Source of the DNA: Thermophilibacter gallinarum
GTDB lineage: Bacteria > Actinomycetota > Coriobacteriia > Coriobacteriales > Atopobiaceae
NCBI RefSeq assembly: GCF_014982725.1
Contig: NZ_JADCJZ010000001.1
Span: forward strand, 310,001-374,000
Direction of reading: 5' to 3'
Length of the DNA: 64,000 nucleotides
Shown: positions 31,985 to 40,752 of the stretch, piece by piece
Layout of the letters: each line of letters opens with the position of its first letter
Position numbering within the stretch: the first letter of the stretch is position 1
Made by a program: the position numbers and the translations under genes
Notes under the pieces: generated by a model
The model's database searches: none
Seen by the model: only the letters and a program-made list of their open reading frames with translations
What the model was told of the DNA's origin: nothing

Positions 31985-33406
31985 ATGGGAGCATTTTTCG
32001 GCGCGGTTTCTCATCGCGACGTCGCACTGGACGTCTTCTTTGGCGTCGACTACCACTCTCACCTGGGCACGCGCCGTGCGGGCATGGTCACCTGCCGCGA
32101 GGGCGGCGGCTTCAACCGCCAGATCCACTCCATCGAGAACACGCCGTTCCGCACCAAGTTTGAGCACGACCTGCCCGCCCTCTCCGGAACCTGCGGCATG
32201 GGCTGCATCTCCGACAACGACCCGCAGCCGTTGCTCGTCCGCTCCCACCTGGGTCTCTATGCCATCTCCACGGTGGGTGCCATCGCCAACACCGACGAGC
32301 TCGTGGCGCGCTTCGAGGAGGATGGCCACCAGTTCATGGCGCAGAGCTCGGGCGAGGTGAACGTCAACGAGCTCGTCGCCGCGCTCATCAACACCCAGGC
32401 CAACATCGTCGAGGGCATCCGCTATGCGCAGGACTCGATCGAGGGCTCGCTCACGCTGCTGATCATGACCGAGTCCGGCGAGCTCATCGCCGCGCGCGAC
32501 GCCATGGGCCGCCTGCCGGTCCTCATCGGCAAGGACGACGACGGCTACTGCGTCTCCTTCGAGTCCTTCGCCTACGGCAAGCTCGGCTACACGGATGAGT
32601 ACGAGCTCGGCTCCGCGGAGATCGTGAAGCTCACCGCCGACGGCTACGAGACCCTCTCCCCGGCGCGCGACGAGATGCGCATCTGCGCGTTCCTGTGGGT
32701 CTACTACGGCTACCCCAACTCCAACTACGAGGGCGTCAACGTCGAGTGCATGCGCTATCGCAACGGCGCCATCATGGCCCGCGACGAGCGTGCGGCGGGG
32801 CTGCTCCCCGAGGTCGACTACGTGGCCGGCATGCCCGACTCGGGCCTGCCCCACGGCATCGGCTACGCCAACGAGTCCGGCGTGCCGCTCGCGCGCCCCT
32901 TCGTGAAGTACACGCCCACCTGGCCGCGTTCCTTCATGCCCGCCAACCAGGAGGTCCGCAACCGCGTCGCCAAGATGAAGCAGATCCCGGTGCCCGAGCT
33001 CATCCGCGACAAGCGCCTGCTGCTCGTCGACGACTCCATCGTCCGGGGCACCCAGATGCGCGAGACGATCGACTTCCTGCGCGACACCGGCGTCTCCGAG
33101 GTCCACATGCGCTCGGCCTGCCCGCCGATCATGTACGGCTGCAAGTTCCTCTCGTTCTCCCGCAGCCGCTCCGAGTACGAGCTCATCGCGCGCCGCAAGG
33201 TTCGCGAGCTCGAGGGCGACGAGGGCGAGAAGCACCTCGACGAGTACGCCGACGGCCGCAGCGAGCGCAGCCGCTGCCTCCTGCGCTCCATCTGCGAGGA
33301 GATGGGGTTCGACTCGCTGGAGTACCAGAGCCTGGACGGCATGCTCGAGGCCATCGGCATCGACCGCAAGAAGATCTGCACCTACTGCTGGACCGGCCGC
33401 GACTAG
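31985..33406 (+). CDS. amidophosphoribosyltransferase paralogue lacking the N-terminal catalytic Cys
   Basis: 473 residues with an Ntn-type glutamine amidotransferase domain followed by a phosphoribosyltransferase domain, as in PurF. The PRPP loop LLVDDSIVRGTQMRET is intact near 342-357, as are GMPDSGLPHGIGYA and CPPIMYGC. The N-terminus reads MGAFFGAVSHRD: Gly stands where PurF has the Cys nucleophile exposed after Met removal, so glutamine hydrolysis is not expected. It may use free ammonia, form another phosphoribosylamine, or be a regulator. GGGAGG precedes ATG. No other purine genes adjoin it. Confidence 0.82.
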   Translation: MGAFFGAVSHRDVALDVFFGVDYHSHLGTRRAGMVTCREGGGFNRQIHSIENTPFRTKFEHDLPALSGTCGMGCISDNDPQPLLVRSHLGLYAISTVGAIANTDELVARFEEDGHQFMAQSSGEVNVNELVAALINTQANIVEGIRYAQDSIEGSLTLLIMTESGELIAARDAMGRLPVLIGKDDDGYCVSFESFAYGKLGYTDEYELGSAEIVKLTADGYETLSPARDEMRICAFLWVYYGYPNSNYEGVNVECMRYRNGAIMARDERAAGLLPEVDYVAGMPDSGLPHGIGYANESGVPLARPFVKYTPTWPRSFMPANQEVRNRVAKMKQIPVPELIRDKRLLLVDDSIVRGTQMRETIDFLRDTGVSEVHMRSACPPIMYGCKFLSFSRSRSEYELIARRKVRELEGDEGEKHLDEYADGRSERSRCLLRSICEEMGFDSLEYQSLDGMLEAIGIDRKKICTYCWTGRD

Positions 33407-33436
33407 GTGCGGGCGGCGGGCCCCGGGCCCGCGCCG

Positions 33437-34336
33437 CTAGCAGTTGCCCACGTAGACGTGGTCGAGGTGTCGGCGCGACACCTCGGCGAGCCCCCGCACG
33501 ACCTCGACGGGCGTGGGCGGTCGGTCCGTGAGGTGCCAGCGCGGGAAGAAGCGGGTGACGTGATGCACGATCGTCTCGCGACCACGTCCGCCGTCGAGGC
33601 TCGCGAGCCAGCCCGCGAGCGCGTCCATCTCGTCCTCGCCGTCGTTCATGCCCGGCACCACGAGCGTGGTCACCTCGAGGTGGCAGCTCGGGTCGGCGGC
33701 AAGGTGCTCGATCGTGCCGCGCGCGCACGCGAGCGAGCCCGGTGCGCCCCCGCAGGCCTCGTAGAACGCGTCCGAGAAACCCTTGAGGTCGATGTTCGCC
33801 GCGTCGAGAAGCCCCTCGAGCTCGTCGATGACGGCCGGCTCCACGCACCCGTTGGACACGAGCACGTTGACGAGGCCCGCCTCGCGTGCCAGCCGCGCGC
33901 AGTCGCGGACGTACTCCCAGGTGACGAGCGGCTCGTTGTAGGTGTAGGCGATGCCGGAGACGCGCTCGTCCCGCTCGCGCGCGTCGAGCGCGAGCGCCAC
34001 CAGCTCATCGGGGGAGACCTCGCGCCAGCGCGCGTCCTTCTCGCCCGCCTGCGAGATCTCCCAGTTCTGGCAGAAAGGGCAGCGAAGGTTGCAGCCGTAG
34101 CCGCCCACGGAGACCACGTACGTGCCGGGCATGAAGCGGGCGAGCGGCTTCTTCTCGATGGGGTCGAGCGCGATCGACGTGAGGCGGCCGTAGCCCTCCG
34201 GCACGACGCGGCCGTCGCGGTTGCGCCGGGCGCGGCAGGCGCCGAGCGCGCCGGGGGCGAGGCGGCAGCGGCGCGGGCAGACGTCGCAGGTGGCGGTGCC
34301 GGCAACGGGCGCGCGGTCCTTCTCGCCCGCGCTCAT
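33437..34336 (-). CDS. amrS: AmmeMemoRadiSam system radical SAM enzyme AmrS
   Basis: 299 residues. The radical SAM cluster motif is CNLRCPFC near residue 82. A preceding Cys-rich segment (CDVCPRRCRL near 17-25) matches the pyruvate-formate-lyase-activase-like family of AmrS. SGIAYTYNEPLVTWEYV and the MNDGEDEM region are typical. Its ATG overlaps the stop of the Memo-AMMECR1 fusion (ATGA), so the two are translationally coupled. The product of the system is not known to me. Confidence 0.92.
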   Translation of the reverse strand: MSAGEKDRAPVAGTATCDVCPRRCRLAPGALGACRARRNRDGRVVPEGYGRLTSIALDPIEKKPLARFMPGTYVVSVGGYGCNLRCPFCQNWEISQAGEKDARWREVSPDELVALALDARERDERVSGIAYTYNEPLVTWEYVRDCARLAREAGLVNVLVSNGCVEPAVIDELEGLLDAANIDLKGFSDAFYEACGGAPGSLACARGTIEHLAADPSCHLEVTTLVVPGMNDGEDEMDALAGWLASLDGGRGRETIVHHVTRFFPRWHLTDRPPTPVEVVRGLAEVSRRHLDHVYVGNC

Positions 34337-35763
34337 CTGTGGCGCTCCACGACGAAGCGCTCTATCGCGACGCCCTCCTCCGAGAGCGCGATGCCGCCCT
34401 TGCGCGCGGCAATGCGCAGCTGCTCGTCGACGGTATCGACGCCGTCAAGGTCCGGGAGCAGCAGGCCGCGGCGGCCGTCCGGCGCGCTCACGATCACGCC
34501 GTAGCGGCGCGGGTCGAGCCCCTCGCGGCTATCCACGGGCTCGGGCTCGCCGAGGACGTCGACGTCGTAGACGAGCTCGGGGAGCTCGTCCGCCGTGACG
34601 GGCGGGAAGCGCGGGTCGTGCAGGCCGGCGGAGACCGCGTTGGCCACGATCTCCTCCGCGAGGCTCGACCGCGTGGGCGCGATGGTCCCGATGCAGCCCC
34701 TGAGCTGGCCGTTCTTTGTGAGCGAGACAAAGCAGCCGGCGCGGCGGGAGAGAAGGTCCGTCGGGAGGCCGTCCGGCAGGGGGAGGCGGCTGCCGGTGCG
34801 CACGCGGTGCTCGAGCGAGGCGCGGGCGAGCGAGACGAGGTCGTCCTCTCCGGCGCGGCGGCGCTCCATGTCCGCCGCGTGCCACGCCTCGTACTTCTCG
34901 CCGAAGGCGCGGTCGGGGTCCGAGCCCGCCGGCCCCGTGGGCGAGAAGCACGCGACGCCGTAGCCCACGCCGAAGGGTCCCTCGTGCGAGAGCAGCTCGG
35001 CCTCGACGGGTGTGCGGTCCAGGGCTCCGGCCATGATCTGGAAGGAGCGCAGGCCGCACTCGGCGGCGCGCTCGCAGAGGCCGGGGTCTGCCGTGAGCAG
35101 CGCGAGGAAGTCGCCGCTTTCAAACGCGTCGCAGGTCAGACGGTCGAAGACGGGTCCGTCGGGCGAAAAGCCGTACGGGCCGTCCGCGGCGAGCTTGTGC
35201 GACAGGTCTCCGGACGCGACGTAGGCGACGCGGCGGCCGAGGCGCCCCGCCGCGCGGGCGACGAGCTGACCCATGCGGTAGTGCTGGAGCGGGGAGAGGC
35301 CAGAGATGCCCATCCGGACCACGCGGTACGGCGCGGTCTCGGTCCCCGCGGCGCGGAGCTCGTCGTAGGCCAGCTGGATGAAGTGGAGCGGCACGAGCAC
35401 GCCCCAGTCGAGGTCGGGCTCGCGCTCCCCGGAGGTCCCGGCGGGAAGGTCCTCCCCGCGGGCGAGCCGGCAGAGCTCGGCGACGAGCTCCTCGTCGTAG
35501 GCGACGTATGAGCCGTCCGCGGTGTCGCCGAACTGCGTGAACGTCCCACGGGCGCCGGGTCCCGGGGCTATGTGCAGGTAGTCGAGGTACATCGCCGTGT
35601 GCGGGCTGGAGATGACGATCGTGTCCGGCTGAAGTGCCGCTATGCGCCGCGCGACCTCGCGGTAGGCGTCCACGGTCGACTGGATTCCCCGCTCGCGGCC
35701 GTGGCCCACGCCGGGGACGATGAGGGGCGGGTGCGGAACGGCGACTGCGATGACGACGGACAT
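34333..35763 (-). CDS. AmmeMemoRadiSam fusion protein: Memo (AmrB) plus AMMECR1 (AmrA)
   Basis: 476 residues. Residues 1-280 are a Memo/LigB-like domain (VPHPPLIVPGVG; SSPHTAMYLDYLH; ASGDLSHKLAADGPYGF with metal-type His and Asp). Residues about 300-476 are an AMMECR1 domain with GCFVSLTKNGQLRGCIG. Together with AmrS downstream this is the full three-part AmmeMemoRadiSam set with parts A and B fused. Its biochemical function is not established to my knowledge; the Memo part resembles non-haem iron dioxygenases. Confidence 0.92.
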   Translation of the reverse strand: MSVVIAVAVPHPPLIVPGVGHGRERGIQSTVDAYREVARRIAALQPDTIVISSPHTAMYLDYLHIAPGPGARGTFTQFGDTADGSYVAYDEELVAELCRLARGEDLPAGTSGEREPDLDWGVLVPLHFIQLAYDELRAAGTETAPYRVVRMGISGLSPLQHYRMGQLVARAAGRLGRRVAYVASGDLSHKLAADGPYGFSPDGPVFDRLTCDAFESGDFLALLTADPGLCERAAECGLRSFQIMAGALDRTPVEAELLSHEGPFGVGYGVACFSPTGPAGSDPDRAFGEKYEAWHAADMERRRAGEDDLVSLARASLEHRVRTGSRLPLPDGLPTDLLSRRAGCFVSLTKNGQLRGCIGTIAPTRSSLAEEIVANAVSAGLHDPRFPPVTADELPELVYDVDVLGEPEPVDSREGLDPRRYGVIVSAPDGRRGLLLPDLDGVDTVDEQLRIAARKGGIALSEEGVAIERFVVERHR

Positions 35764-35873
35764 GCGACCACCTCCCGGATGCCCGGTGTGACGCTTCCGT
35801 CATGGTCGGCGGCCCGCCGGGCGCAGTTGGTACTATTGTGCCCAGTCAAGACGCGGAGAGTGGGGAGAAGCGC

Positions 35874-36581
35874 ATGACCGTTGTCCTTGTGGTGCTGGGC
35901 GTGCTCTCGATCGCCTACGGCCTGCTCATGGCCGCGCTCTACCCGGCGGGCGGCTTCTTCCTCGTGTGGGTCGTCCTGGGCGCGGCGCTGCTCGCGGCAT
36001 GGCGCTTCCAGCCCGCCCGGCTGGCGATATGCGCCGTCTGCGTGGTCGGCCTTCTCGCCGTGGGCGCGCTCTCCGCGCTGATCGTGACCACCGCGGCGGC
36101 GACCCCGCCCGCCGGGCTCGACTGCCTGGTCGTGCTCGGCGCGGGGCTTCGCCCCGACGGGACGCCGACGGAGACGCTCCGGTATCGCCTCGACGCCGCG
36201 CTCGACTATCTCGAGGAGAACCCCGAGACCACCTGCATCGTGTCGGGCGGCCAGGGCTTCGGCGAGTCGCGGACCGAGGCGGACGCCATGGCCGACTACC
36301 TGGTGGGAAGGGGGCTCGACGCTGAGCGCGTCACCAAGGAGGAGCTCTCGACCACCACGGCCGAGAACATCCGCAACTCCGCGGGGCTTCTCGCCCCGGG
36401 CGCGTCGGTCGCCGTGGTCACCAACGACTTCCACCTCTACCGCGCACTGCGCATCGCGCACGAGAACGGGCTGCCGGAGGCGTATGGCCTGGCAGCCCGT
36501 ACGAACCCGCTCTATCTTCCTCAGGCGACGCTGCGCGAGTGCTTTGCGGTCGCGAAGGACGCCCTCGTCGGCAACATCTAG
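35874..36581 (+). CDS. ElyC/SanA/YdcF-type (DUF218) membrane protein
   Basis: 235 residues with three N-terminal hydrophobic segments (about 2-22, 24-42, 47-70) and a DUF218 domain: LDCLVVLGAGLRPDGTPTETLRYRLDAAL, CIVSGGQGFGESRTEADAMADYL, EELSTTTAENIRNS and VTNDFHLYRALRIA. Family members act in envelope or polyprenyl-carrier homeostasis. ATG 35874 follows GGGGAGAAG. It is divergent from the AmmeMemoRadiSam operon and convergent with icd, four bases from its stop. Confidence 0.88.
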   Translation: MTVVLVVLGVLSIAYGLLMAALYPAGGFFLVWVVLGAALLAAWRFQPARLAICAVCVVGLLAVGALSALIVTTAAATPPAGLDCLVVLGAGLRPDGTPTETLRYRLDAALDYLEENPETTCIVSGGQGFGESRTEADAMADYLVGRGLDAERVTKEELSTTTAENIRNSAGLLAPGASVAVVTNDFHLYRALRIAHENGLPEAYGLAARTNPLYLPQATLRECFAVAKDALVGNI

Positions 36582-36584
36582 CGC

Positions 36585-37799
36585 CTAGTTTGCAGCCTCG
36601 GCGTCCAGCGTCTCGCGGATGGCGAGGATGAACTCGCGCGTGCCGAGCGTCTCCGGGTTGGGGAGGCTGGTGATGCGCGCGAGGTCGCCGGTCATGCGGC
36701 CGGACTCGATCGTGTGGACCGTGGCCGCCTCCAGGCGGTTGGCAAAGTCCACGAGCTCGGGCAGCTCGTCCAGCTCGCCGCGCTTGCGCAAGGCGCCGGT
36801 CCAGGCAAAGATCGTGGCCACGGAGTTGGTGGACGTGGGCTCGCCCTTGAGGTGCTTGTAGTAGTGGCGCTGCACGGTGCCGTGGGCCGCCTCGTACTCG
36901 AAGTAGCCGTGCGGGCTCACGAGCACGGAGGTCATCATCGCCAGGCTGCCAAAGGCCGAGGACAGCATGTCGCTCATGACGTCGCCGTCGTAGTTCTTGC
37001 ACGCCCAGATGAAGCCGCCCTCGGACTTGACCACGCGCGCCACGGCGTCGTCGATCAGCGTGTAGAAGTACTCGATGCCGGCCGCCTCGAACTTCTCGCG
37101 GTACTCCGCCTCGTAGATGTCCGCGAAGACGTCCTTGAAGCGGTGGTCGTAGGTCTTGGAGATCGTGTCCTTGGTGGCAAACCACAGGTCCTGGCCCGTG
37201 GAGAGCGCGTACTCGAAGCAGCTGCGGGCAAAGCTCTCGACGGAGGCGTCGAGGTTGTGCTGGCCCTGGACCACGCCGGGGCCGTCAAAGACGTGGACGA
37301 GCTCGCGGTGCTCGGTGCCGTCGGCGGCGGTGTAGACCAGCTCCACCTTACCGGGCGCGTCGATGCGCATCTCGGAGTTCTTGTAGACGTCGCCATAGGC
37401 GTGACGTGCGATGGTGATGGGCCTCTTCCAGCAGCTCACCACCGGGTCGATGCCCTTGACCACGATGGGGGCGCGGAAGACCGTGCCGTCGAGCAGCGCG
37501 CGGATGGTGCCGTTGGGGCTCTTCCACATCTGCTTCAGGCCGTACTCCTCCACACGCGCGGCGTTGGGGGTGATGGTGGCGCACTTGACGGCCACGCCCA
37601 GGCGCTTGGTGGCCTCGGCGGAGTCCACGGTGACCTGGTCGTTGGTCTCGTCGCGGTGCTCCAAGCCGAGGTCGTAGTACTCGGTCTTGAGGTCGACGTA
37701 GGGGCAGATGAGCTCGTCCTTGATGATCTGCCAGATGATGCGCGTCATCTCGTCGCCGTCCATCTCGACGAGCGGGGTCTTCATCTCGATCTTGGCCAT
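36585..37799 (-). CDS. icd: NADP-dependent isocitrate dehydrogenase (homodimeric type)
   Basis: 404-residue enzyme converting isocitrate to 2-oxoglutarate and CO2 with NADP. The sequence follows the eukaryotic-like subfamily: [13 protein letters not shown] near 11, [20 protein letters not shown] with substrate-binding Ser/Asn/Arg near 94-110, [23 protein letters not shown] with metal Asp near 270, and [11 protein letters not shown] near 305. The cofactor-region Arg after AAHGTV supports NADP. GGGAGGCTCCC precedes ATG. In a fermentative anaerobe it would supply 2-oxoglutarate and NADPH. Confidence 0.95.
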   Translation of the reverse strand: MAKIEMKTPLVEMDGDEMTRIIWQIIKDELICPYVDLKTEYYDLGLEHRDETNDQVTVDSAEATKRLGVAVKCATITPNAARVEEYGLKQMWKSPNGTIRALLDGTVFRAPIVVKGIDPVVSCWKRPITIARHAYGDVYKNSEMRIDAPGKVELVYTAADGTEHRELVHVFDGPGVVQGQHNLDASVESFARSCFEYALSTGQDLWFATKDTISKTYDHRFKDVFADIYEAEYREKFEAAGIEYFYTLIDDAVARVVKSEGGFIWACKNYDGDVMSDMLSSAFGSLAMMTSVLVSPHGYFEYEAAHGTVQRHYYKHLKGEPTSTNSVATIFAWTGALRKRGELDELPELVDFANRLEAATVHTIESGRMTGDLARITSLPNPETLGTREFILAIRETLDAEAAN

Positions 37800-37945
37800 G
37801 GGAGCCTCCCGGGGTCGCTGTGGTCACGGGGAGAAATGTATCACGGTGCGTGGGTCGGGGCGGTAAAACGTGCGCAAGTTGAGACACGCCGGACACACGA
37901 GGGCCCGGACTCACCGCAGCGATCTGGCGAGAAGGACGATGTGCC

Positions 37946-39193
37946 CTAAAGCTCGGTCGAGAAGCCGTCCAGGCGCCAGGGGATGTCGCCGTCGCAGGCG
38001 CTCAGCCTGGCGTAGAGCGGCTTGCCCTCGACGGCCAGGATTCCCGTCTCGAACCAGGCGCGGCTCCCGTCCTCCGACACGCTGAGAAGGCCCTCGGCCT
38101 GCACGCGCGCGAACGTGAGCGCGAGGTAGCCGCGCAGGACGCAGCGGTCGGGGCCCCAGGAGTCGGGGGCGAGGCTGTCGGCGAGACTGGCCAGCGCCTC
38201 GTCCCAGGACCCGAGCTGGACGGTGGTGGCGAGCAGCCGCTCCGCCCGCGCGAGCGGCCCGGTCGCCTCGCCGAGGCCCTCGAGGCCGACCTCGCCCGGC
38301 TCTCCGGCATCGACGTCGACGAGCGTCCAGCGCTTCCCGGCGACGGGCTTGGCCGAGCGGCGCAGCGAGACCCTCACGGGCGTGACGCCGTCGGGCTGCC
38401 GGTAGCGAAGCGGGAAGGTCGCGTTGCTGCGCGTTCCCTCGACGGATCCGGTGGAGCGGGCGACGCGGAAGTCCTCCTCGAGCGTCGCCATGGGGTCGAC
38501 GTCGGGCGGGAGGACCTGGTAGAGCGTGCTGAGCTGCTCGTCGGAGCAGCGGACGTCGCGATGGAAGTCCTGCGGGAGGTCGCTCTGGGCGGCGGCCGGC
38601 TTGGGGGAGGCCTCCGACGCGGGCTGTTCACGGACGTGCTCCGGGACGTAGGTGATGGTGAGCGAGATCGAGGGTTCCGGCGCAGCCTCGGGCTCGGGCA
38701 CGGGTTCCGGCTCTGGCACGGGTTCCGGCTCTGGCTCGGGTTCGGGCTCGGGCTCGGGCTCCGGCTCCGGCTCGGGCTCGGGCGTCGCGTCAACAACGGG
38801 TTCGGGCTCAGGCTCCGGCTCCGGCTCGACGACCTTCTCGACGTGCCGCGGCTTCACGGGCTTCAGCGCCTTCGCGCCGCGCCGGCGCTTCCACGGCTTG
38901 CCACCCGCGACCTTGGGCTCCTCGCGTCCCAGCAGCTCGAGTGCCCGGTCGTACTCCTCGCAGGCGAGGACCGTCCCGTAGACGTAGCCCTTCTTGAAGA
39001 CCGTCAGCTTGACGAACTCCGAGAGCTCCTCGCAGAGCCCGCGCATGTCGTCGCAGCCCAGATCCTGGGGCGCGAGGCCGTCCGCCTCGAGCACCTCCTC
39101 GAGGCGCGGGAGCAGCGTCTGCCTCCCCACGCCGACCTCGCGGGAGAGCAGCTGGTACAGGTACAGGCGATTGCCCGGTGTGATCTTAGGCAT
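37946..39193 (-). CDS. DUF3825-like protein with Glu-Pro repeat linker
   Basis: 415 residues. The N-terminal ~100 residues are helical ([31 protein letters not shown]), perhaps LOTUS/OST-HTH-like. A long low-complexity linker of (EP)n and VPEPEP (about 118-172) follows. The C-terminal part (about 200-415) has [14 protein letters not shown] and [19 protein letters not shown]...[19 protein letters not shown], a pattern like DUF3825 domains, which are thought to be linked to RNA or nucleic-acid processes. It is the last gene of the leftward run that includes trmB. Function unknown; the domain match is by eye. Confidence 0.6.
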   Translation of the reverse strand: MPKITPGNRLYLYQLLSREVGVGRQTLLPRLEEVLEADGLAPQDLGCDDMRGLCEELSEFVKLTVFKKGYVYGTVLACEEYDRALELLGREEPKVAGGKPWKRRRGAKALKPVKPRHVEKVVEPEPEPEPEPVVDATPEPEPEPEPEPEPEPEPEPEPVPEPEPVPEPEAAPEPSISLTITYVPEHVREQPASEASPKPAAAQSDLPQDFHRDVRCSDEQLSTLYQVLPPDVDPMATLEEDFRVARSTGSVEGTRSNATFPLRYRQPDGVTPVRVSLRRSAKPVAGKRWTLVDVDAGEPGEVGLEGLGEATGPLARAERLLATTVQLGSWDEALASLADSLAPDSWGPDRCVLRGYLALTFARVQAEGLLSVSEDGSRAWFETGILAVEGKPLYARLSACDGDIPWRLDGFSTEL

Positions 39194-39249
39194 GAGGGTC
39201 CTCTTTCGGGGGGCGTGCCCGCGGCGCGGGCGGGACCCCTACCTTACTC

Positions 39250-40089
39250 TCAAATTGTGGAGGCGTTCTGCCGGCCCTCGCGTGCGGCGCGGTTGCGGAG
39301 GTTCTCCACCGTGGCCTCCATGCCGTGCGGAGCGTAGGCAAGTCCCTGGAGCGTCTCCAGGTCGTGCGGCAGGTAGGCGGCGAGCGAGAGCTCGGCGGTC
39401 TGCTCCACGCGCTCCGGGACCGGGCCGGGCTTCGCCGTGAGCGCGAGCACCCGCGCTCCCTGCGCGCCGAGGCGCCGCTCGTACTCGCTCGCGGGGTCGT
39501 TGGGGCGCTCGGAGCGGGCGTCGCGGCTCTCCCAGAGCAGCTCGTAGCCCGCGAGCGGGACCTGCGTGAGCATGAAGTCGAAGAGCGGCTGGCTGTCCGT
39601 GCGCAGCCGGACCTCGCCCGAGGGGGCCAGCACCTCGCGGAAGTCCATCAGCCGCTCCATGCAGGCCATGCGCTTGCCGGCGTCGCGCTTGCGCGGGAAC
39701 GGGGTCGGGAAGTTGAGGTGGATCACGGAGAGCTCGCCGGGCGAGAAGAACTCGCGCACGCGCATGCCCGTGCTCGGGACCACGACGACGTTGGGAAGTC
39801 CGCTCTCGAAGACGCGCTGCGCTGCGTATGCCACGCAGATGGGCTCGGAGTCCATGGCGACGAAGAGCACGTCGGGCTCCCGGCGGGCCGCCTCGACGGC
39901 GAAGGCGCCCTTTCCACAGCCGAGGTCGAGCCTCATCTCGGAGAAGGGCGCCGCCCCGAGGGGCGCGCAGGACTCCGCCCAACGACCGCGCAGGTTCTCG
40001 GGCTTGAGCTCTATGACGCTGCCGTAGCGCTCGAGACGCTCCTCGAGCACGAAGTTCTTCGGCAGGCGGGCATGAAGGGCGTGGGGCAT
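39250..40089 (-). CDS. trmB: tRNA (guanine-N7-)-methyltransferase TrmB
   Basis: 279-residue Rossmann methyltransferase making m7G46 in the tRNA variable loop. SAM motif I is RLDLGCGKGAFAVEAA near 53, followed by VAMDSEP, and the signature HLNFPTPFPRKRDAGKRM near 123 corresponds to the usual FPDPWPKKRH. The RTDSQPLFDFML segment is also typical. It is longer than most TrmB proteins because of a C-terminal extension (about 225-279). It lies 21 bases after the yfbR-like gene. Confidence 0.9.
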   Translation of the reverse strand: MPHALHARLPKNFVLEERLERYGSVIELKPENLRGRWAESCAPLGAAPFSEMRLDLGCGKGAFAVEAARREPDVLFVAMDSEPICVAYAAQRVFESGLPNVVVVPSTGMRVREFFSPGELSVIHLNFPTPFPRKRDAGKRMACMERLMDFREVLAPSGEVRLRTDSQPLFDFMLTQVPLAGYELLWESRDARSERPNDPASEYERRLGAQGARVLALTAKPGPVPERVEQTAELSLAAYLPHDLETLQGLAYAPHGMEATVENLRNRAAREGRQNASTI

Positions 40090-40110
40090 GGGGAGGGACT
40101 CCGTTTCGCG

Positions 40111-40752
40111 CTACAGCAGCTCGTCGAGGGTGGCGCCGTAGGAGGGGAGGAACTCCCGTAGGAAGTCCGCGACCTCGGGGAGCTCGGAGGCCATCTCGTC
40201 CACGGCGGCGCGGCAGCTCGCCTCGGCGCTCGCGAACTCGGTGTTGCCCGAGCGCGCCTCCTCAACGCACTTGATGAGCGCGGAGATCTTGTCGGCCGCC
40301 TTCACCAGGCGGCGGAGGTACGCCTCGTCCTCGCCCGCGTCCTCGGCGGGCCAGAGCACGTCCTCGAGGGAGGGCCGCAGGTCGGCGGGAAGCGAGCCGA
40401 GCAGCCGCTCCTCGGCGCTGCGCTCGACGGCCTTGTAGGCGTCTCGGATGGTTCCGTCGTGGTACTTGACCGGCGTGGGAAGGTCGCCCGTAATAATCTC
40501 CGACGCGTCGTGGTAGAGCGCCACGAGTGCGGCGCGCTCGGCGTCGAGCTCCCGGCCGAACCTCACGTTGCCGATGACGCACAGCATGTGCGCGATGAGC
40601 GCCACCTCGAGTGAGTGCTCGGAGAGGTTCTCGGGACGCGAGCTGCGCATGAGCGACCAGCGCTCGATGTACTTCATCCGCGAGAGGATCGCGAGGAAAT
40701 GGGACTCCGCAGGTTCTGCGGAGTCGAAGGATGCAAGGTTCTTCTCGGCCAC
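40111..40752 (-). CDS. YfbR-like HD-domain 5'-deoxynucleotidase
   Basis: 213 residues. HD-superfamily metal ligands are seen in NLSEHSLEVALIAHML near 45 and LYHDASEIITGDLPTPVKYH near 79-98, matching YfbR-type dNMP phosphatases. The start is GTG 40752, overlapping the upstream stop (TAGTG), with CAGGAGGACC as ribosome site; the longer frame upstream is antisense-like overlap with the CBS-PPase gene. It helps nucleotide-pool balance and is coupled to the pyrophosphatase. Confidence 0.87.
   Translation of the reverse strand: MAEKNLASFDSAEPAESHFLAILSRMKYIERWSLMRSSRPENLSEHSLEVALIAHMLCVIGNVRFGRELDAERAALVALYHDASEIITGDLPTPVKYHDGTIRDAYKAVERSAEERLLGSLPADLRPSLEDVLWPAEDAGEDEAYLRRLVKAADKISALIKCVEEARSGNTEFASAEASCRAAVDEMASELPEVADFLREFLPSYGATLDELL

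Noticed and set aside
38690-38850. Non-coding simple repeat (GGCTCG/GGCTCC units)
   Set aside because: It lies in frame inside the DUF3825-like gene and encodes the Glu-Pro linker.
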